DNA from: Melampsora larici-populina 98AG31
Lineage: Eukaryota; Basidiomycota; Pucciniomycetes; Pucciniales; Melampsoraceae
Assembly (NCBI RefSeq): GCF_000204055.1
Contig: NW_006768777.1
Coordinates: 1,322,297 to 1,386,296, forward strand
Direction: 5' to 3'
Length of the DNA: 64,000 bases
Position numbers and translations under genes: made by a program. Position 1 is the first letter of the stretch. Each line of letters opens with the position of its first letter. Below the pieces are notes generated by a model that was not told the origin of the DNA, searched no databases, and saw nothing but the letters and a program-made list of their open reading frames with translations. This document shows, one piece after another, positions 1-11,258 of the stretch.

Positions 1-159
1 ATACTCTGAATAAAGAAGAATCAAATCAAAATCAAATTATCACATCATTTAAAAAGATTTGATACAATTAAATGAGCTAAGAAGAAGGATGGATGGAATG
101 GAGTTGAAGATCTTAGAGAAAGAAGTGAAGAAGAATTTTTGTCAAAATTAAGAAGTTGT

Positions 160-700
160 GAAGCTGTGAAATGTCATAGGAGGTTGGTAAAGAGGAAATA
201 TATATGCTTGTGTGCTTTGTTTTGGCGGGAAGGGGTCTTTTCTTTTCTTTTTCTTCACCTTTTACATGTTGTAGTTTTATTAAAATCATAATTAATTTCC
301 TACCACAGTACCAGGTCACTTATATCCACCCCTTTAAAGAGGAGAAATTTGTTTAGTGTTGTGGCTTTGTGGGAATAATACTTATCAAAGTATTGCTATG
401 ATTATTGTTCATATCTATGGGAACAACGCTATTACAGTGTTGAGGCTATTCATGAAAATTGCTCTTTTTCTCCTTAATTAATTGCTTGAGTGTTGAGTAT
501 TATGCATTGATACTTTGACATGTGTCCTTGCGTGAATTATATTGTTTATTTCTCTCTTTAAAACTGTGTATCAGTACTCCTTCAATGAGGATCTTTTATT
601 ATGGGTTTGAGAAGAGCAATCCGTAGACACTACTACTTGTTATTTGAGTAGTTATCCTCCTCAAGCTCTAAATCCCCCTTGTTGGGTGATTAGTTCTACA
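160..700 (+). repeat. Solo-LTR-like sequence, family shared with 54474-54956
   Basis: The stretch shares an ordered set of short blocks with 54474-54956: a 'cagtacca..ttcact' block, 'cccctttaaagaggagaaat', 'gggaataatactt..aaagtatt', 'acagtgttgag', and a common tail ending in 'gttctaca'. The order and the CA-type end suggest two diverged LTRs of one retrotransposon family. No internal retroelement coding region lies beside it. The left boundary is uncertain. Confidence 0.4.
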
Positions 701-1570
701 ACGGGACCTAGACAGCTTAATAGATTTTTACAATTTGCCTTTCAATATAGTGTGTGATTGCAGTTTTATTACTACACAACAACAATGAATGAGCTTACAT
801 AATAAAAGCATTGCAGGTTGTTTGGCTTATGGAAAATTGGTATTAGGGCTTTTGATTGGAATCAGAAGGAATGCTTTTCAAGATGTGTCATTTTATGCCA
901 GTGAATTTTAGAAATGCAGATGTTTTGATATAAGTTTCTAATACTACCATTGAAAATCAAATTAAATGCTTATTAAAACTTGATCCAATGCTCTTCAAAG
1001 ATTGGTATTAGAACCATAGCTCAAATTGGTGTTGAATTGCTAATTGAGTTCTGTTTTTGAAACCAGTAAAGTACATACAGTCTGTAGAAATAGATATCTA
1101 GAGGTCTCAAGGTAATGGTTCTTTTACTGAAGGACATTGAGAGCTTTTCTTTGAAAGGCAAAGGAAATGCTTTTCAAAAGCTATCTTGATTGCTTTTCAA
1201 ACTTTTCAAAATTTGAATTTTGGTATCTAGGTTAAATGGCAATTTCTTTTGTAGAAGTAGAAAAAAGGAGAAGTATAGGGATTTACTTTAAGTTTATGTA
1301 ATATCACTTCACTTGGACTGAGATTTGGATTGTTCTAGCTATCCTTTGTACATGCTTGTGTTCATTTCCCAAGATGCTTTTGCATATAAGATGTTTATCA
1401 AGGGCCTCCAGTCGGAATGAGAGCTGTACCTCAAAAAGTATAAGCATCAGTGTTGTAGAGCAAAAACTTTCAAGATTTTACCTGAACTTCCAACTCCAGC
1501 AGCCGCAGCTCTGGCATCGTGTTCAAGCCTTGGTTTACGCAGACTTGATCAAGAAAACAATGGGCCTAAC
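701..1570. other. Intergenic, no feature seen
   Basis: AT-rich sequence without a convincing open frame or repeat structure; short ORFs here have no protein-like composition. Confidence 0.5.
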
Positions 1571-1575
1571 AAAAA
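1571..1575 (-). terminator. Pol III terminator of the tRNA
   Basis: A run of five T on the minus strand, a few bases after the tRNA 3' end, as expected for RNA polymerase III termination. Confidence 0.6.
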
Positions 1576-1579
1576 TACA

Positions 1580-1583
1580 GGCA

Positions 1584-1614
<31 letters not shown>

Positions 1615-1622
1615 CTCGCACT

Positions 1623-1659
<37 letters not shown>
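1580..1659 (-). tRNA. tRNA-Gly(GCC) with a short intron
   Basis: On the minus strand the acceptor stem GCGTTGT/ACAATGC, T-arm AGGGG-TTCGACT-CCCCT and D-loop AGCGGTAAA are clear. The anticodon stem GGGCC/GGCCT closes only if about 9 nt (AAGTGCGAG) after position 37 are removed as an intron. That leaves the loop TTGCCA with anticodon GCC, so glycine. The D-stem has one mismatch (C12xA23) and a G-U pair, so a tRNA pseudogene is possible. Pairing of the acceptor stem continues four more base pairs outside the mature ends. Confidence 0.65.
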
Positions 1660-1660
<1 letters not shown>

Positions 1661-2595
1661 TGTGGGGATTCTTGTCAATTTGATGTCTGATCGTATTGCG
1701 AGATGACACTTCCTTGCCTGTGCACAATGGAGCGCTGTGTAGCCCCACATGAAAGAATGCAGTACTGTGTAAAGCTCAACCCACTTTCTTTGAAACAGGA
1801 GGGGGTAATCAAATACAGTACCCAGGGAGCCTGTGACAAAACAAGTAAGATACTCTATGTGAAAATGTCTCTTGTCTGATGTTTGAGTTTGGGACTCAGT
1901 GTTGCCTTGGGAGTGAGTTCAAGAATACTCAAAAAGCCACTGTGGAAACTACATACTCAAAAGCCTTGCAACTCAGTACTGGATAATCTATGTGACCACC
2001 AATGGTAGATACTCATTATTCATGAGTATACTTAGTTGGATGGGTAGGCTATGGTGGGTTGGAGATGGAGTGTCATCTGGTTGTGTATTATTAAAAAGTT
2101 TGACAATTTGACAAAGAAACCACACTAATTATACTTATAGATAGCTTTTATTTTCAACCACAAAAGTGAAGTAAAAGTCAATTCCTTGTGAAGGAGTAAA
2201 AAGGGAATCAATCAAAACATTCACCTTGGGAAAGCTTTTCAAGCTTGACAAAAACAAAGAAACCACACTACTTGTATTTCTAACTAGATTTTTTTGTAAA
2301 GGTCAGAAGGGGTTTGATCAAAACTTAAGAGCATAGGGAGGCTTTCTCGAGAATAGGCACAACAATGAACAGGAATCAATCTGAGACAGGGACAACATTT
2401 GAAGGCCTTCACATGTATAAGATTTGAAAAAGGGGCAAATAGAGGAGTATGACATGTGTAAGGTTTGGATGATGAACCACTGGACAAAGAGCCTTGAAAT
2501 CTACACTGGATTGCCCATTCATCAGTCAATGTCTGATCAAGACTAGGTGGCAAATGCTTGTAGCCAACATGTGTCCTTGACTAGGAACCACAATT
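1660..2595. other. Intergenic, no feature seen
   Basis: No coding region or repeat recognised. Confidence 0.5.
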
Positions 2596-2740
2596 AGGGG
2601 ATACAAAGTAGAATCCGGGCGCGTGCCCAGATTTTTTTGGCAGTAAATTTTAATTCTGGGTCCGGACTTGTGCCCAGAAAATCAAAATTTACTGCCAAAA
2701 AAAATCCGGGCACATGCCCGGATTCTACTTTGTATCCCCT
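2596..2740. mobile_element. Hairpin MITE, family with AGGGGATACAAAGT ends
   Basis: The whole 145 bp folds on itself. The left arm starts AGGGGATACAAAGTAGAATC and the right arm is its inverse for about 65 bp with few mismatches. A second member with the same first 14 bases sits at 41433-41579. No ORF. No clear target duplication could be read at the ends (left flank AATT, right flank AAAT). Confidence 0.8.
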
Positions 2741-3182
2741 AAATGTTACCCAAAATTGAGACCACATGCTTGACGGAGGCTGTCAATAAGTGTGCTTATT
2801 GAGCAAGGTAAGAGCTTTAATAAGAGGTATTTTCTTATTAAAGATTACACTAATGAAGAGATAGTGACTCTAGCAATCAAGAATCAAGTAAACAGAGTAT
2901 TAAAAGGATATCAAGGACGTGGCTATTACTAACTTCAGAGGGTTATCACTGGAAAGTGATCAGGCCCCAAAGAGGAATAGGGACATCAAAAATTTGCTTT
3001 TAATAATGTTGAAAACTTGGTAATATGATTGAAGGTAAGGAAAAAAAGAAATAAGACAAAAGCAAGGGTTTATATACCCATCAGAACAAGAGTGACACGC
3101 ACGTAAACAGTAAAAAACCACATCATAGAAGTGAATAAGAACTGATCATGAGTACAACTGATCATTGATCCATAAGAAGTGA
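2741..3182. other. Intergenic; contains 3134-3172 motif repeated at 10884-10922
   Basis: No gene seen. The segment at 3134-3172 (starts ATAAGAACTGATCATGAG) recurs almost unchanged at 10884-10922, so it is part of a dispersed repeat. Confidence 0.5.
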
Positions 3183-3342
3183 ACTAGCCAAATTGAGCGG
3201 CGGGCGCCGCACTTGTTAGGGCTCATCTTAGATTGATTTGCAAAGCATGCTGGAGGCTATGCGGGCTCAAACATTACCCGAGGAGGCAAGCTTCAATGTT
3301 CAGGCCAATTGTTTGAATGTCAATCCAGCAAAATCTAAATCA
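3183..3342 (+). repeat. Diverged direct repeat, copy 1
   Basis: About 160 bp starting ACTAGCCAA and containing GCGGCGGGCGCCGC. It aligns in order with 3984-4142 (AGCTAGCCAA, GGCGGCAGGCACCGC, a shared GCTGGAGG block, shared ATGTCAAT block). No coding potential seen. Confidence 0.5.
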
Positions 3343-3589
3343 TAACCTCATGTTGATCACTGAATAGAGTATGATCAACTCAGCGCTGGACCAAGTATAT
3401 TACACAGTCGAGGCAACTAAGCTCAAATCAAAACAATCTGAGAGAGATATTTACTACTGGCAGCAAGACACAGGATAGGGATGAGGCGGGGGTATGGAGG
3501 GCATGCTGCTTGGGAGTTCTCAATGTGGTGGGATCGAATTTTGGGAGGAATGATGGTCATTGTGAAGAAAGTGAATTTTGAATACCCTA

Positions 3590-3665
3590 GGGACAGGGAA
3601 ATTATATCCTCATCCTAAGCCTAACCCTCTAAGCCTAATCCCTAACCGCTAACCACCTAATGGTT
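3590..3665 (+). repeat. Degenerate telomere-like CCTAA repeats
   Basis: Several CCTAA or CCCTAA-like units spaced 6-9 bp apart (CCTAAGCCTAACC, then AATCCCTAACC and CACCTAA). This resembles decayed (CCCTAA)n telomeric repeats inside a chromosome arm. It is short and imperfect. Confidence 0.35.
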
Positions 3666-3983
3666 TCAATATCAGAGTAACTCAAGTATTGTTTTGTCAC
3701 AGTATATTACATACTGTATTTTGTTTATTATTATAGGAGTAGTCCAGAAGCAATACATATACAAACATAGTTGTCTATGACAACACACAAACAGCAAGAC
3801 TTATAAATAAAATATAGGTGTGGTTGCTTAAAATTTTCTAATCAATAAAGCAAAGCCCTCACTGATGATGCACCAAGCCTTTGTGATAAACTTGTCAAAT
3901 CAATATGTATCTGTCTTACCTGCCTCAGGTGCTCAATGTATTCCCTGATTGCCATATGTATGCTATTTTATCTGATAACAACA

Positions 3984-4142
3984 GCTAGCCAAGTTTGGCG
4001 GCAGGCACCGCTTTCATATAAAGGGCCCATCTGGGAATAATTTCCAAACAAAGCTGGAGGATATTCTGGCTTAAATATTACTCCAGGAGGAAAAGTTCTT
4101 GAGGGAAAATTGGTTGCATGTCAATGCAGCATAATATATTTC
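3984..4142 (+). repeat. Diverged direct repeat, copy 2
   Basis: Partner of 3183-3342, same orientation, about 800 bp downstream. Confidence 0.5.
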
Positions 4143-5064
4143 AGAATTTGATGTGGATTGCTTTCTATTTACAAGTGACACAGAGCCAGCCTAAGTCAAC
4201 AATGTGTCAATGTGTTTCAAAAAGTGTGCAACATGTTGCTGTTGGGCAACAACACAGCTGTATGGTCCACTACCAGTTGTATTACTCTATAGAGCCAGTT
4301 TTTGTCCACATTGTTTTATGTTGCTCTGTTAATCTTTCTTGATCTGAATTGAGAATATGCTCAATTGAATTATGTAATCTGGTTGCTCCATTTGTCCAAG
4401 TTTTGAAAAGGCTCATATCTTTGTCATCATCATTACAATTGAGAAACTGGCACAACAATCATGATTCTGTTTTGGATTCACCACATTGTATACCATGGCA
4501 TTTGCATTTACATTTTTTCCTGTCGGGTTGGTACAGCTATATAATTACTTGCAAACAGAAACATATAGCCACACCCACATTCAAAGTGGAAGTTGATGTA
4601 CTACTGAATATAAAGTCATTGCAAACACCTTGTAAATATCCATGTAGCACATTGATGTGCACACACAGAGAGTTTTGAAACAAACCTCAAAGTCTTTTGG
4701 TCGGATGTAGACTGAGATTGTTGTTGAGCACGCTTCATGCTTTTTGATTTGTTTAAAGGATTTGCAGAATCCTTTGTTCTCAGCAGGTCTCAACTTACTT
4801 TCAACCTCCCAGGTGATAAGGGGAAGATGTGCTTGTTGTGGCACCTCTTTGATGGGTTGTTAGAGCGTCTAAGGAAAGTCTTTTGTGTGCACACATCAAC
4901 ATGCTACAAGGATATTTACATGGTGAAAGAGTCATACCTTAACCTCATTACTCAGGGCAAAGTGGATAAGAAGATGACATGGAATTAAAGATAGATGTCT
5001 CCTCTAAATTTGTTTTGGTAGACCATGATAGAAAGATGTGTACAAAATGTGTGATGTCTGCCAA
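4143..5064. other. Intergenic, no feature seen
   Basis: Short ORFs on both strands look random. A loose repeated phrase near 4650-4680 and 4880-4930 (cacacatcaacatgctacaagg-like) hints at old duplication but was not delimited. Confidence 0.4.
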
Positions 5065-5072
5065 TTCACAAA

Positions 5073-6066
5073 GGATCCCACTATTTAGTGCCCCCCTAAT
5101 TTTTGGGTAATACTCGAAACCCCGCCACAACTCAACTGCTCTCTGCAAAATATCAGCAGAGCCGGACTCTCTGGGCTGCTTGAGGAGGCGCTTTCCCACA
5201 ACACAAGCCATTGATTGTTCTTTCAATCCCCATTCTCCCTCAACAGGGCTATAAACGTGCTATAAACTCCCAAAAACTTCATGCAACTTGACAAAAGGGG
5301 CTGCTGGAAGTTTCACGCCTGGACCGGCCCTCAAACACTCGGACTTTGGGAATGGAAGAGACAGATAGGAGCCAAGAATGAGCCTATACATACAGACACT
5401 TTGGTTGGTGAAGTTTCCTCTTTGCCTTGTCCGATTTTGGTCTTCCTTCCCCTTTACTTACTTCCTTACATCGTTCTATTGTTCCACTCACTAATCACAC
5501 CCAATTCACCATCACATTTGCAAGAACTCAAGCGTACATATTCACGTGTATTTGAATTGAACAAACAAAAACACACCACCCCCTCTTCCCATGTCGGAGA
5601 ACAGTTCACAGCCGTCCACTCATGCAGATCCCAATAAAATCTTTTTGTCTTGTCTTTTGTAACTGTTTGTAGTACTTTTTTGTTCTATGGCTGGCTGTGT
5701 TATTGGTTGTAAAATAACAATGCTTGTATTTCTATGCTTACCACATGTATGTCGGTTTTCTTATCTTCTTATGTCACCTACCTATGGACCCTTGTTTCAT
5801 TCATTCAATCTATGCTATAACTTATGTTTATGCCTGTTTATGCCATCAACACTTGTTGTCAATCAGTGTGCCATTGGCGATTTGAGACTAAAAGACTTTA
5901 TACATCAGGGAGGTGATCAAAACGATTAATTTGAATGTTTTGGTTTTGGAAGCCCCCTAAAGCCGCCCGGTTTTTGAAAAAGGAGGCTGTAAATTTGCCA
6001 TCGCCCGGTGTCCGGTCCGAGTTGGGGCGCCAGATACTGCTCCGAGGGCGCTAAATAGTGGGATCC
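5073..6066 (+). mobile_element. Non-autonomous TIR element (994 bp) with 8-bp target duplication
   Basis: The ends are inverted copies of GGATCCCACTATTTAG(T/C)GCCC. They are flanked by a perfect 8-bp duplication TTCACAAA (5065-5072 and 6067-6074). An 8-bp duplication fits hAT (Mutator elements usually make 8-9). The interior keeps a pyrimidine-rich leader and a short frame from 5591 (MSENSSQPSTHADPNK...) that stops after about 23 codons. This looks like an internally deleted copy of a coding element. No transposase domain is left. Confidence 0.8.
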
Positions 6067-6074
6067 TTCACAAA

Positions 6075-7498
6075 GTGGCTCAATACAGGAATATTGCTGT
6101 GGTACAATGTCAAATACCAAACACAATTCAACATTGCAGGTTGTTGGATTTCACACTTGAGGGCTTCAAATTACCAATTGGCAAACATGTGATCTAAAAA
6201 GACAATGCAAAAACAAACTCAGCAATCAAGCCCGGGTAGATTTTGTATCTTTCAATCTTTCTTGGAATTCTGATTCAATAGTTGACTTTGTCTTCTTGGA
6301 AATTACTTGCTATAAAGTATCAATTGGTTGTATAATTTCAAGATGGTATGAGATTTTGGATTTCAAATGCTGAGCCGGTCTTCTGGTATCACTTGCTTTG
6401 TCTTTGTCAAATAAATTTTTCTTGATATTTTGATCAATATAACAACCAATTCATCAAGTAGGTAAATAAATTCAACCTTTGGTGTGATACCCTCATTCTT
6501 TTCAATGTGATAAAAAAAGGAATGTTAATCAAAAAGGTCTCTAACCTGAACAACAGCATAAAACAAAAAGCCCAAAACAAACCAATGAAAAACAATAAGT
6601 TTATGTGTTGTTTTTTTCAAACAGAATCATGTGCTAATAAAAATTGAAATTGATTTGCTAAAATGAAAATTGAAAGGTAAACTGCCAAAGATGTTCTAGC
6701 TTGTGCACCTAATAATAATTTCAATAATTTTAAATCTGCTCTTCCAATGATGATCAATTCTGATGTGATATTTATAAATGATTCAATGATTGTTACCAAG
6801 AGAAATGCTCTTGGGATTCTGGAATTGAAAATAATGTATGTTTTAGTATGAATAGGGTTGGATAGGGTTAGTTAACTGTGAATGTTTGAGGATAAGAAGC
6901 AATTTTCAAATTGAAATGAGAGATAAGAGCTCAATGCCTCAAGTTCAACCAAGGTTTCAAAGTGTAAGTCAGGTTCTCAGTTACCTTCTTAATCCAAAGA
7001 ACAATCATCAAAAAAATCAGTTTGTGATCAAAGGACGTGAAAAAGATCAATCTTTTGTAGAGGGAAGAGAGTTTGTATGTTGGGTATGAATGATTCCAAA
7101 ACCGTTGGGGTCAGAAGATTTGGAAAATCAAGAGGTGAAGAAAAGCTTGGAGATGGATCAATGAGATTTGAAAGACAACACTCACATTAGTTCCTGGCGT
7201 GGTTTTATCCATGTCTACCATATTTCATATTCTTGTTATGAAAATGAAGTTGAGTGAACTATTGATGTTGGTGTTGATGAATGAAGTGAGTGGTATTTGA
7301 TAATTGGGGTTTCGTCAGAGAAAGTCACCAAAGTTGTATTCAAAACTGAACTAATACAATGATAAAATCATCTCTTAGGTTTTGAGATTTAATGATCAAT
7401 TCCAGTTATCATCATCTTTCAAAAGTGAAGACTAATAAACTTTTTTTCTCCTTTCCAATCATTGTCTCTTGAAATTGTGTAAAAGTTGACTTAATAGC
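6075..7498. other. Intergenic, no feature seen
   Basis: AT-rich; no recognised gene or repeat. Confidence 0.5.
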
Positions 7499-9610
7499 TT
7501 AAAAATTCTTCCAGAGGTCCACTGGTATGTTTGACAACATCACTTGTAGCTTGTTGAATGATGTTGTCATATGTCTCCAATGAGAAAGTCTCTTTTGCAG
7601 ACCTAAGACCTGAGCAATAGCACCCAACAAGTTTTGCAAGCTGACCATATGCAAACTATTTGTCAGATTTTGATTACAATGCCACATGCCAATGAATAGC
7701 CAGCAAGGGCCTCAGCTCACCCGAGAAGACATATTTGCAAGGTCATACATGTTGTCTTTCAATACCAACATTGGCTCTTGCCAACCCCGCAGTAGCTTGT
7801 TTGAGATGACCTTCACAGTACAATTCCTTGATGAATGAGCTTTTGCAGGTGATGAAAAAGAATGTCTGATAGGTAGTCATCAACGTCGGTCTCTGGAATG
7901 AGGGTGTAGTGTAAAACATTGTCAGAGAGGAGAATATACAACACAGTGACCAAAGAGACCGAGTAGTACATATGGCCATCCTTTTCAATGGTTGTGATCA
8001 TTGGTCCAGTGCTAAGTGAAGCCAATGCAAGTTAAAACACAATCAAGATCCACATCGATTGTTTGAATACCACCGCACTGCAGTTCAACTTTGGAGACAT
8101 CATATGCTGTATCAGACAGCAGTCATACAGATACAATACCTTACAACACTGCAAGATGTCTCATCTGTGGTATGAACCTGGAGAAGAGAAGATCAGATTA
8201 ACAACACGAAGTTGATCAACAACATAGGCGCGATGGAGACCTACCTTTCAGCCTCCTTGAGTTCCTTTTCCTGCAAGCATTAGTAAATGAAGGCGGCAAA
8301 TCTACTTGCAAGGGCTGAGAGCCGCATAAGATTGGAGCGGGTCTGTATGGGAACAAAAATGAAATAAGTGATCTAAATCAACCACAGATTAGTGCTTTAA
8401 TTTGTTGCCTACTTCGCATGCAATCAGCACAATTTTGGTCACAGAAGTGGTCAAACCTTTGCTGATGTTGTTCATGTTCTCAATCACAGAAGACACAAGC
8501 TCAGCTTTAAGAGCTAGCCTAGTGAAAAACACAAGTGACTCCACGAATTCGTGATCAGCTTCATAGTAGGTTGGTAACAGATACGGCCAAGGACATTGAA
8601 ATCGATCAAACATGTGTTTTAGTGATCGATTCATTGAGATTGAGAATGGAATGATCTTGAAAGGAATGTCAAGGTTTGATGATGATGAATTTGCAGTCGA
8701 TCAAGGTTTAGGAGCATAATCAAAATCATATACCGATCAAGATTAGTCAAATATTAGTTGATTGATGAATTAGAAAAGACTTACACTGTGCAAATTATTA
8801 CACAATCAGTTGTTTCTGAATACTGACTCCCATTAGCTGAACCATTAACTTTTGTCGTGACATCTAGAGAAAGAGGTTTGAATAAGATTTGAACGTTAAT
8901 GCTATCAAAGTTAAGATGGTTAATTCAAGACTAACAAATAGGTCAAAACTGTTGATTTGTTCTACCATTGTTCTAAGGTTTTCTTATTCGTGTTCTAGAT
9001 TTGCTGAATGAGGTTCTGTTGAGGTAAATGAATTGAAGTCGATCACTCTGGTCCATTTAATTTACAACAATTGGATGTAGGTTGAGCTTGGTGTTGAAGT
9101 GTGAATCTGGAATCATTAGTCATGTTTGTTTGAAGTTTGAACGATTACCCGATAGCACTTCAAGTAGGTTTTTCTATATGCTGATCTAATGTTGTGACTA
9201 TATAATCTCGTAAGTGTTTTAATTCTACTGCTCTCGATTGAGGGACTTCACAAAAGCTGTAAAATCTTCATAAACAGTAAGCGTCACTAAGGATTGACAA
9301 AGTGATGGAAATAAATCTAGATCAGTCATAGTGGGTGTTGAAGATAAGAAAACAATCATACTCAACTTTTCATCCTTTAGACCTTCATGAGTGCAAGGAA
9401 AAGATTCTTTGTGTGTTTTTGAGGACCAAGAGCCAAAGCAACACTTATTAAGGGATGAAACAATGTAAACCTAGAAGCTACATCATCCTTGAGTTTGTGG
9501 AAGACAATCTGAAAGGAGTAAATATATTGAAAGCAGCAATTCGGAACATTGATTGAATGTAAATGACAGAACCACAGATGAATATCAAAATTATTTCCAC
9601 CAAAGTACAA
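7499..9610 (-). pseudogene. Exon-like pieces of an unrecognised multi-exon gene
   Basis: Several minus-strand frames here have protein-like composition and plausible splice sites, but I could not assemble one open reading frame and do not recognise the family. The pieces are: 9490-9377 (VFHKLKDDVASRFTLFHPL...), 8634-8430 (ending VLIACE at a GTAGGC donor), a following piece starting TRSNLMRLSALASRF after a CATACAG acceptor that soon meets a TAA, 8025-7813 (YILLSDNVLHYTLIPETDVD...) and 7687-7499 (MVSLQNLLGAIAQVLGL...). The in-frame stop and frame changes suggest a decayed gene or an old element. No function is proposed. Confidence 0.35.
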
Positions 9611-9822
9611 AGCTCAAAAATTGTACTGATGGGGGATTTGATTTGGGTTGATGATGATGATGATGATATGGAGTTGCATATAGTTTAAATCAGTTGATCG
9701 CTTGGATAAACTAATTCATAGTTGTCCTTTAACTTGTAAATGACTTGTAAATGATTCGAGATAAGGAGCGGGATCGAAAGAAGAGCCGTTGTTGGTCATG
9801 TTGTGAAAGTGGAAGATCAATT
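9521..9822 (+). repeat. 300-bp direct repeat, copy 1
   Basis: Nearly identical to 9919-10222. Only single-base length differences were seen near the two ends; even the internal (GAT)n run has the same length. Confidence 0.9.
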
Positions 9823-9849
9823 GAACGATACAGGCTATGGAGTAGCTAA

Positions 9850-9891
9850 TAAAAAAAAAAAAATAAAAAAAAAAAAAAAAAAAGGCGCGCC
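9850..9891 (+). other. Poly(A) tract followed by GGCGCGCC
   Basis: A run of 34 bases, all A except one T, is followed directly by the palindromic octamer GGCGCGCC (an AscI site) between the two copies of the 300-bp repeat. Either a poly(A) insertion or an assembly or cloning junction could produce this. Confidence 0.8.
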
Positions 9892-9918
9892 AAGAATTGC
9901 CCCCCGAGAGCTGGGAGT

Positions 9919-10222
9919 AATATATTGAAAGCAGCAATTCGGAACATTGATTGAATGTAAATGACAGAACCACAGATGAATATCAAAATTATTTCCACCA
10001 AAGTACAAAGCTCAAAAATTGTACTGATGGGGGATTTGATTTGGGTTGATGATGATGATGATGATATGGAGTTGCATATAGTTTAAATCAGTTGATCGCT
10101 TGGATAAACTAATTCATAGTTGTCCTTTAACTTGTAAATGACTTGTAAATGATTCGAGATAAGGAGCGGGATCGAAAGAAGAGCCGTTGTTGGTCATGTT
10201 GTGAAAGTTGGAAGATCAATTT
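9919..10222 (+). repeat. 300-bp direct repeat, copy 2
   Basis: See 9521-9822. The sequences diverge abruptly outside both copies. Confidence 0.9.
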
Positions 10223-10479
10223 GACTTATTTGTGATTCTGATCGTTTTGGAGTGAGTAAAGTTGGAGGGATTTGACCATCTAATAAGAAATTGTGGAAAG
10301 CCATAAGCAAATCGGATGCAATTACCGCCAGGCCACAACTTTGGCTGTTCAAAACCTCATTTCTTCAGCTAGCAAGTGGTCGATTTGTGGATTTTTTACA
10401 GATTCCCCTGTAACTTGAATGATTTGCAGGCTTACAGAGAGAGTCAGTAGTACGTAGAATGGGCTTTAATCTCGGTAGT

Positions 10480-10922
10480 GGGGGATACATTGCACACTAT
10501 TTGAAGGGAACAAAGTGAGATATACTTACTGCCCACCAGTTTGTTAGCGGAACGTATCATAAGGAAAAATTTGTAGCTGAGAATAGATAACCCGCTAATT
10601 GGAAGCACAAATGTGATGCCCTATGATATTAGGTGCCAATCTATTAGCTGGGTGTATGAGGAAAAACAAAAGCAAATGTTTGAACACCGTACCTTTGCCT
10701 GATTAAGACATGGATCTACTTCAGTTACCGAAGGGCTTACAAAGTGTTTCAGGTAGATCAAAGCGAGCCTCGCTTGATCGTAACTTCGGTTGGTTGAAAC
10801 ATAAATTTGTTCAGCGGGAACAGTGGAGGTTTTGGACAATTTGTTGATTTTGTTCAATTTCATCGTTCGCCTTTAACTTGAATGATAAGAACTGATCATG
10901 AGAACAACTGATCATTGATCCG
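10480..10922 (-). pseudogene. Possible remnant of a hAT dimerisation domain
   Basis: The minus strand reads TSTVPAEQIYVSTNRSYDQARLALI then YLKHFV. This resembles the hAT C-terminal pattern (S.ERxFS...R..L.P......L) only loosely. A donor-like GTAAGT near 10530 follows a Trp/Gly-rich end as in the better hAT fragment at 51515-51895. No intact frame. The right end overlaps the motif shared with 3134-3172. Confidence 0.3.
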
Positions 10923-10974
10923 TAGAAGATCTTGTATGATCTTTACAAATAGATGTGCATGTAGAAACAACGTC

Positions 10975-11170
10975 TGAACCGCCCCACTTCGCGCCGCTCT
11001 AAGCCATTTTTTTTGTAGTGGGGCAAGAAGCCGCTACAAGTACAATCGCTCTCAATCTGCTTTCAAAAAGCAAGCGCTGCACACTAATGGGAGCGCGGCG
11101 ATTGTTCAGACCGCTCTCTCTCTGCTCAGGGAAATTTTCAGGGACTGCAGTGGGCCGGGCAAGTGTTTTA
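10975..11170. other. GC-rich patch with GCGGC/CCGCTC motifs
   Basis: A locally GC-rich stretch in AT-rich surroundings, with GCCGCT, GAGCGC and GCGGCG words on both strands. Similar patches occur at 18734-18905, 20282-20640 and 51050-51260, each beside hAT-like fragments. Subterminal regions of hAT elements are a possible source, unproven. Confidence 0.4.
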
Positions 11171-11258
11171 TTCACATTTTATTTTTATTTTCAAATATGT
11201 ACATAAGAATAAGATATGAACAGTCTGCTACAAAGAGCAACAAACAAAGAAACTACTA

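Noticed and set aside
5281..5637. 118-codon plus ORF inside the 994-bp element
   Set aside because: It spans the pyrimidine-rich leader of a deleted gene; the short MSENSSQ frame is the more likely original start.
9884..9891. GGCGCGCC as proof of vector contamination
   Set aside because: An 8-bp palindrome alone is not proof; no other vector sequence was recognised, so it is reported only as a possible junction.
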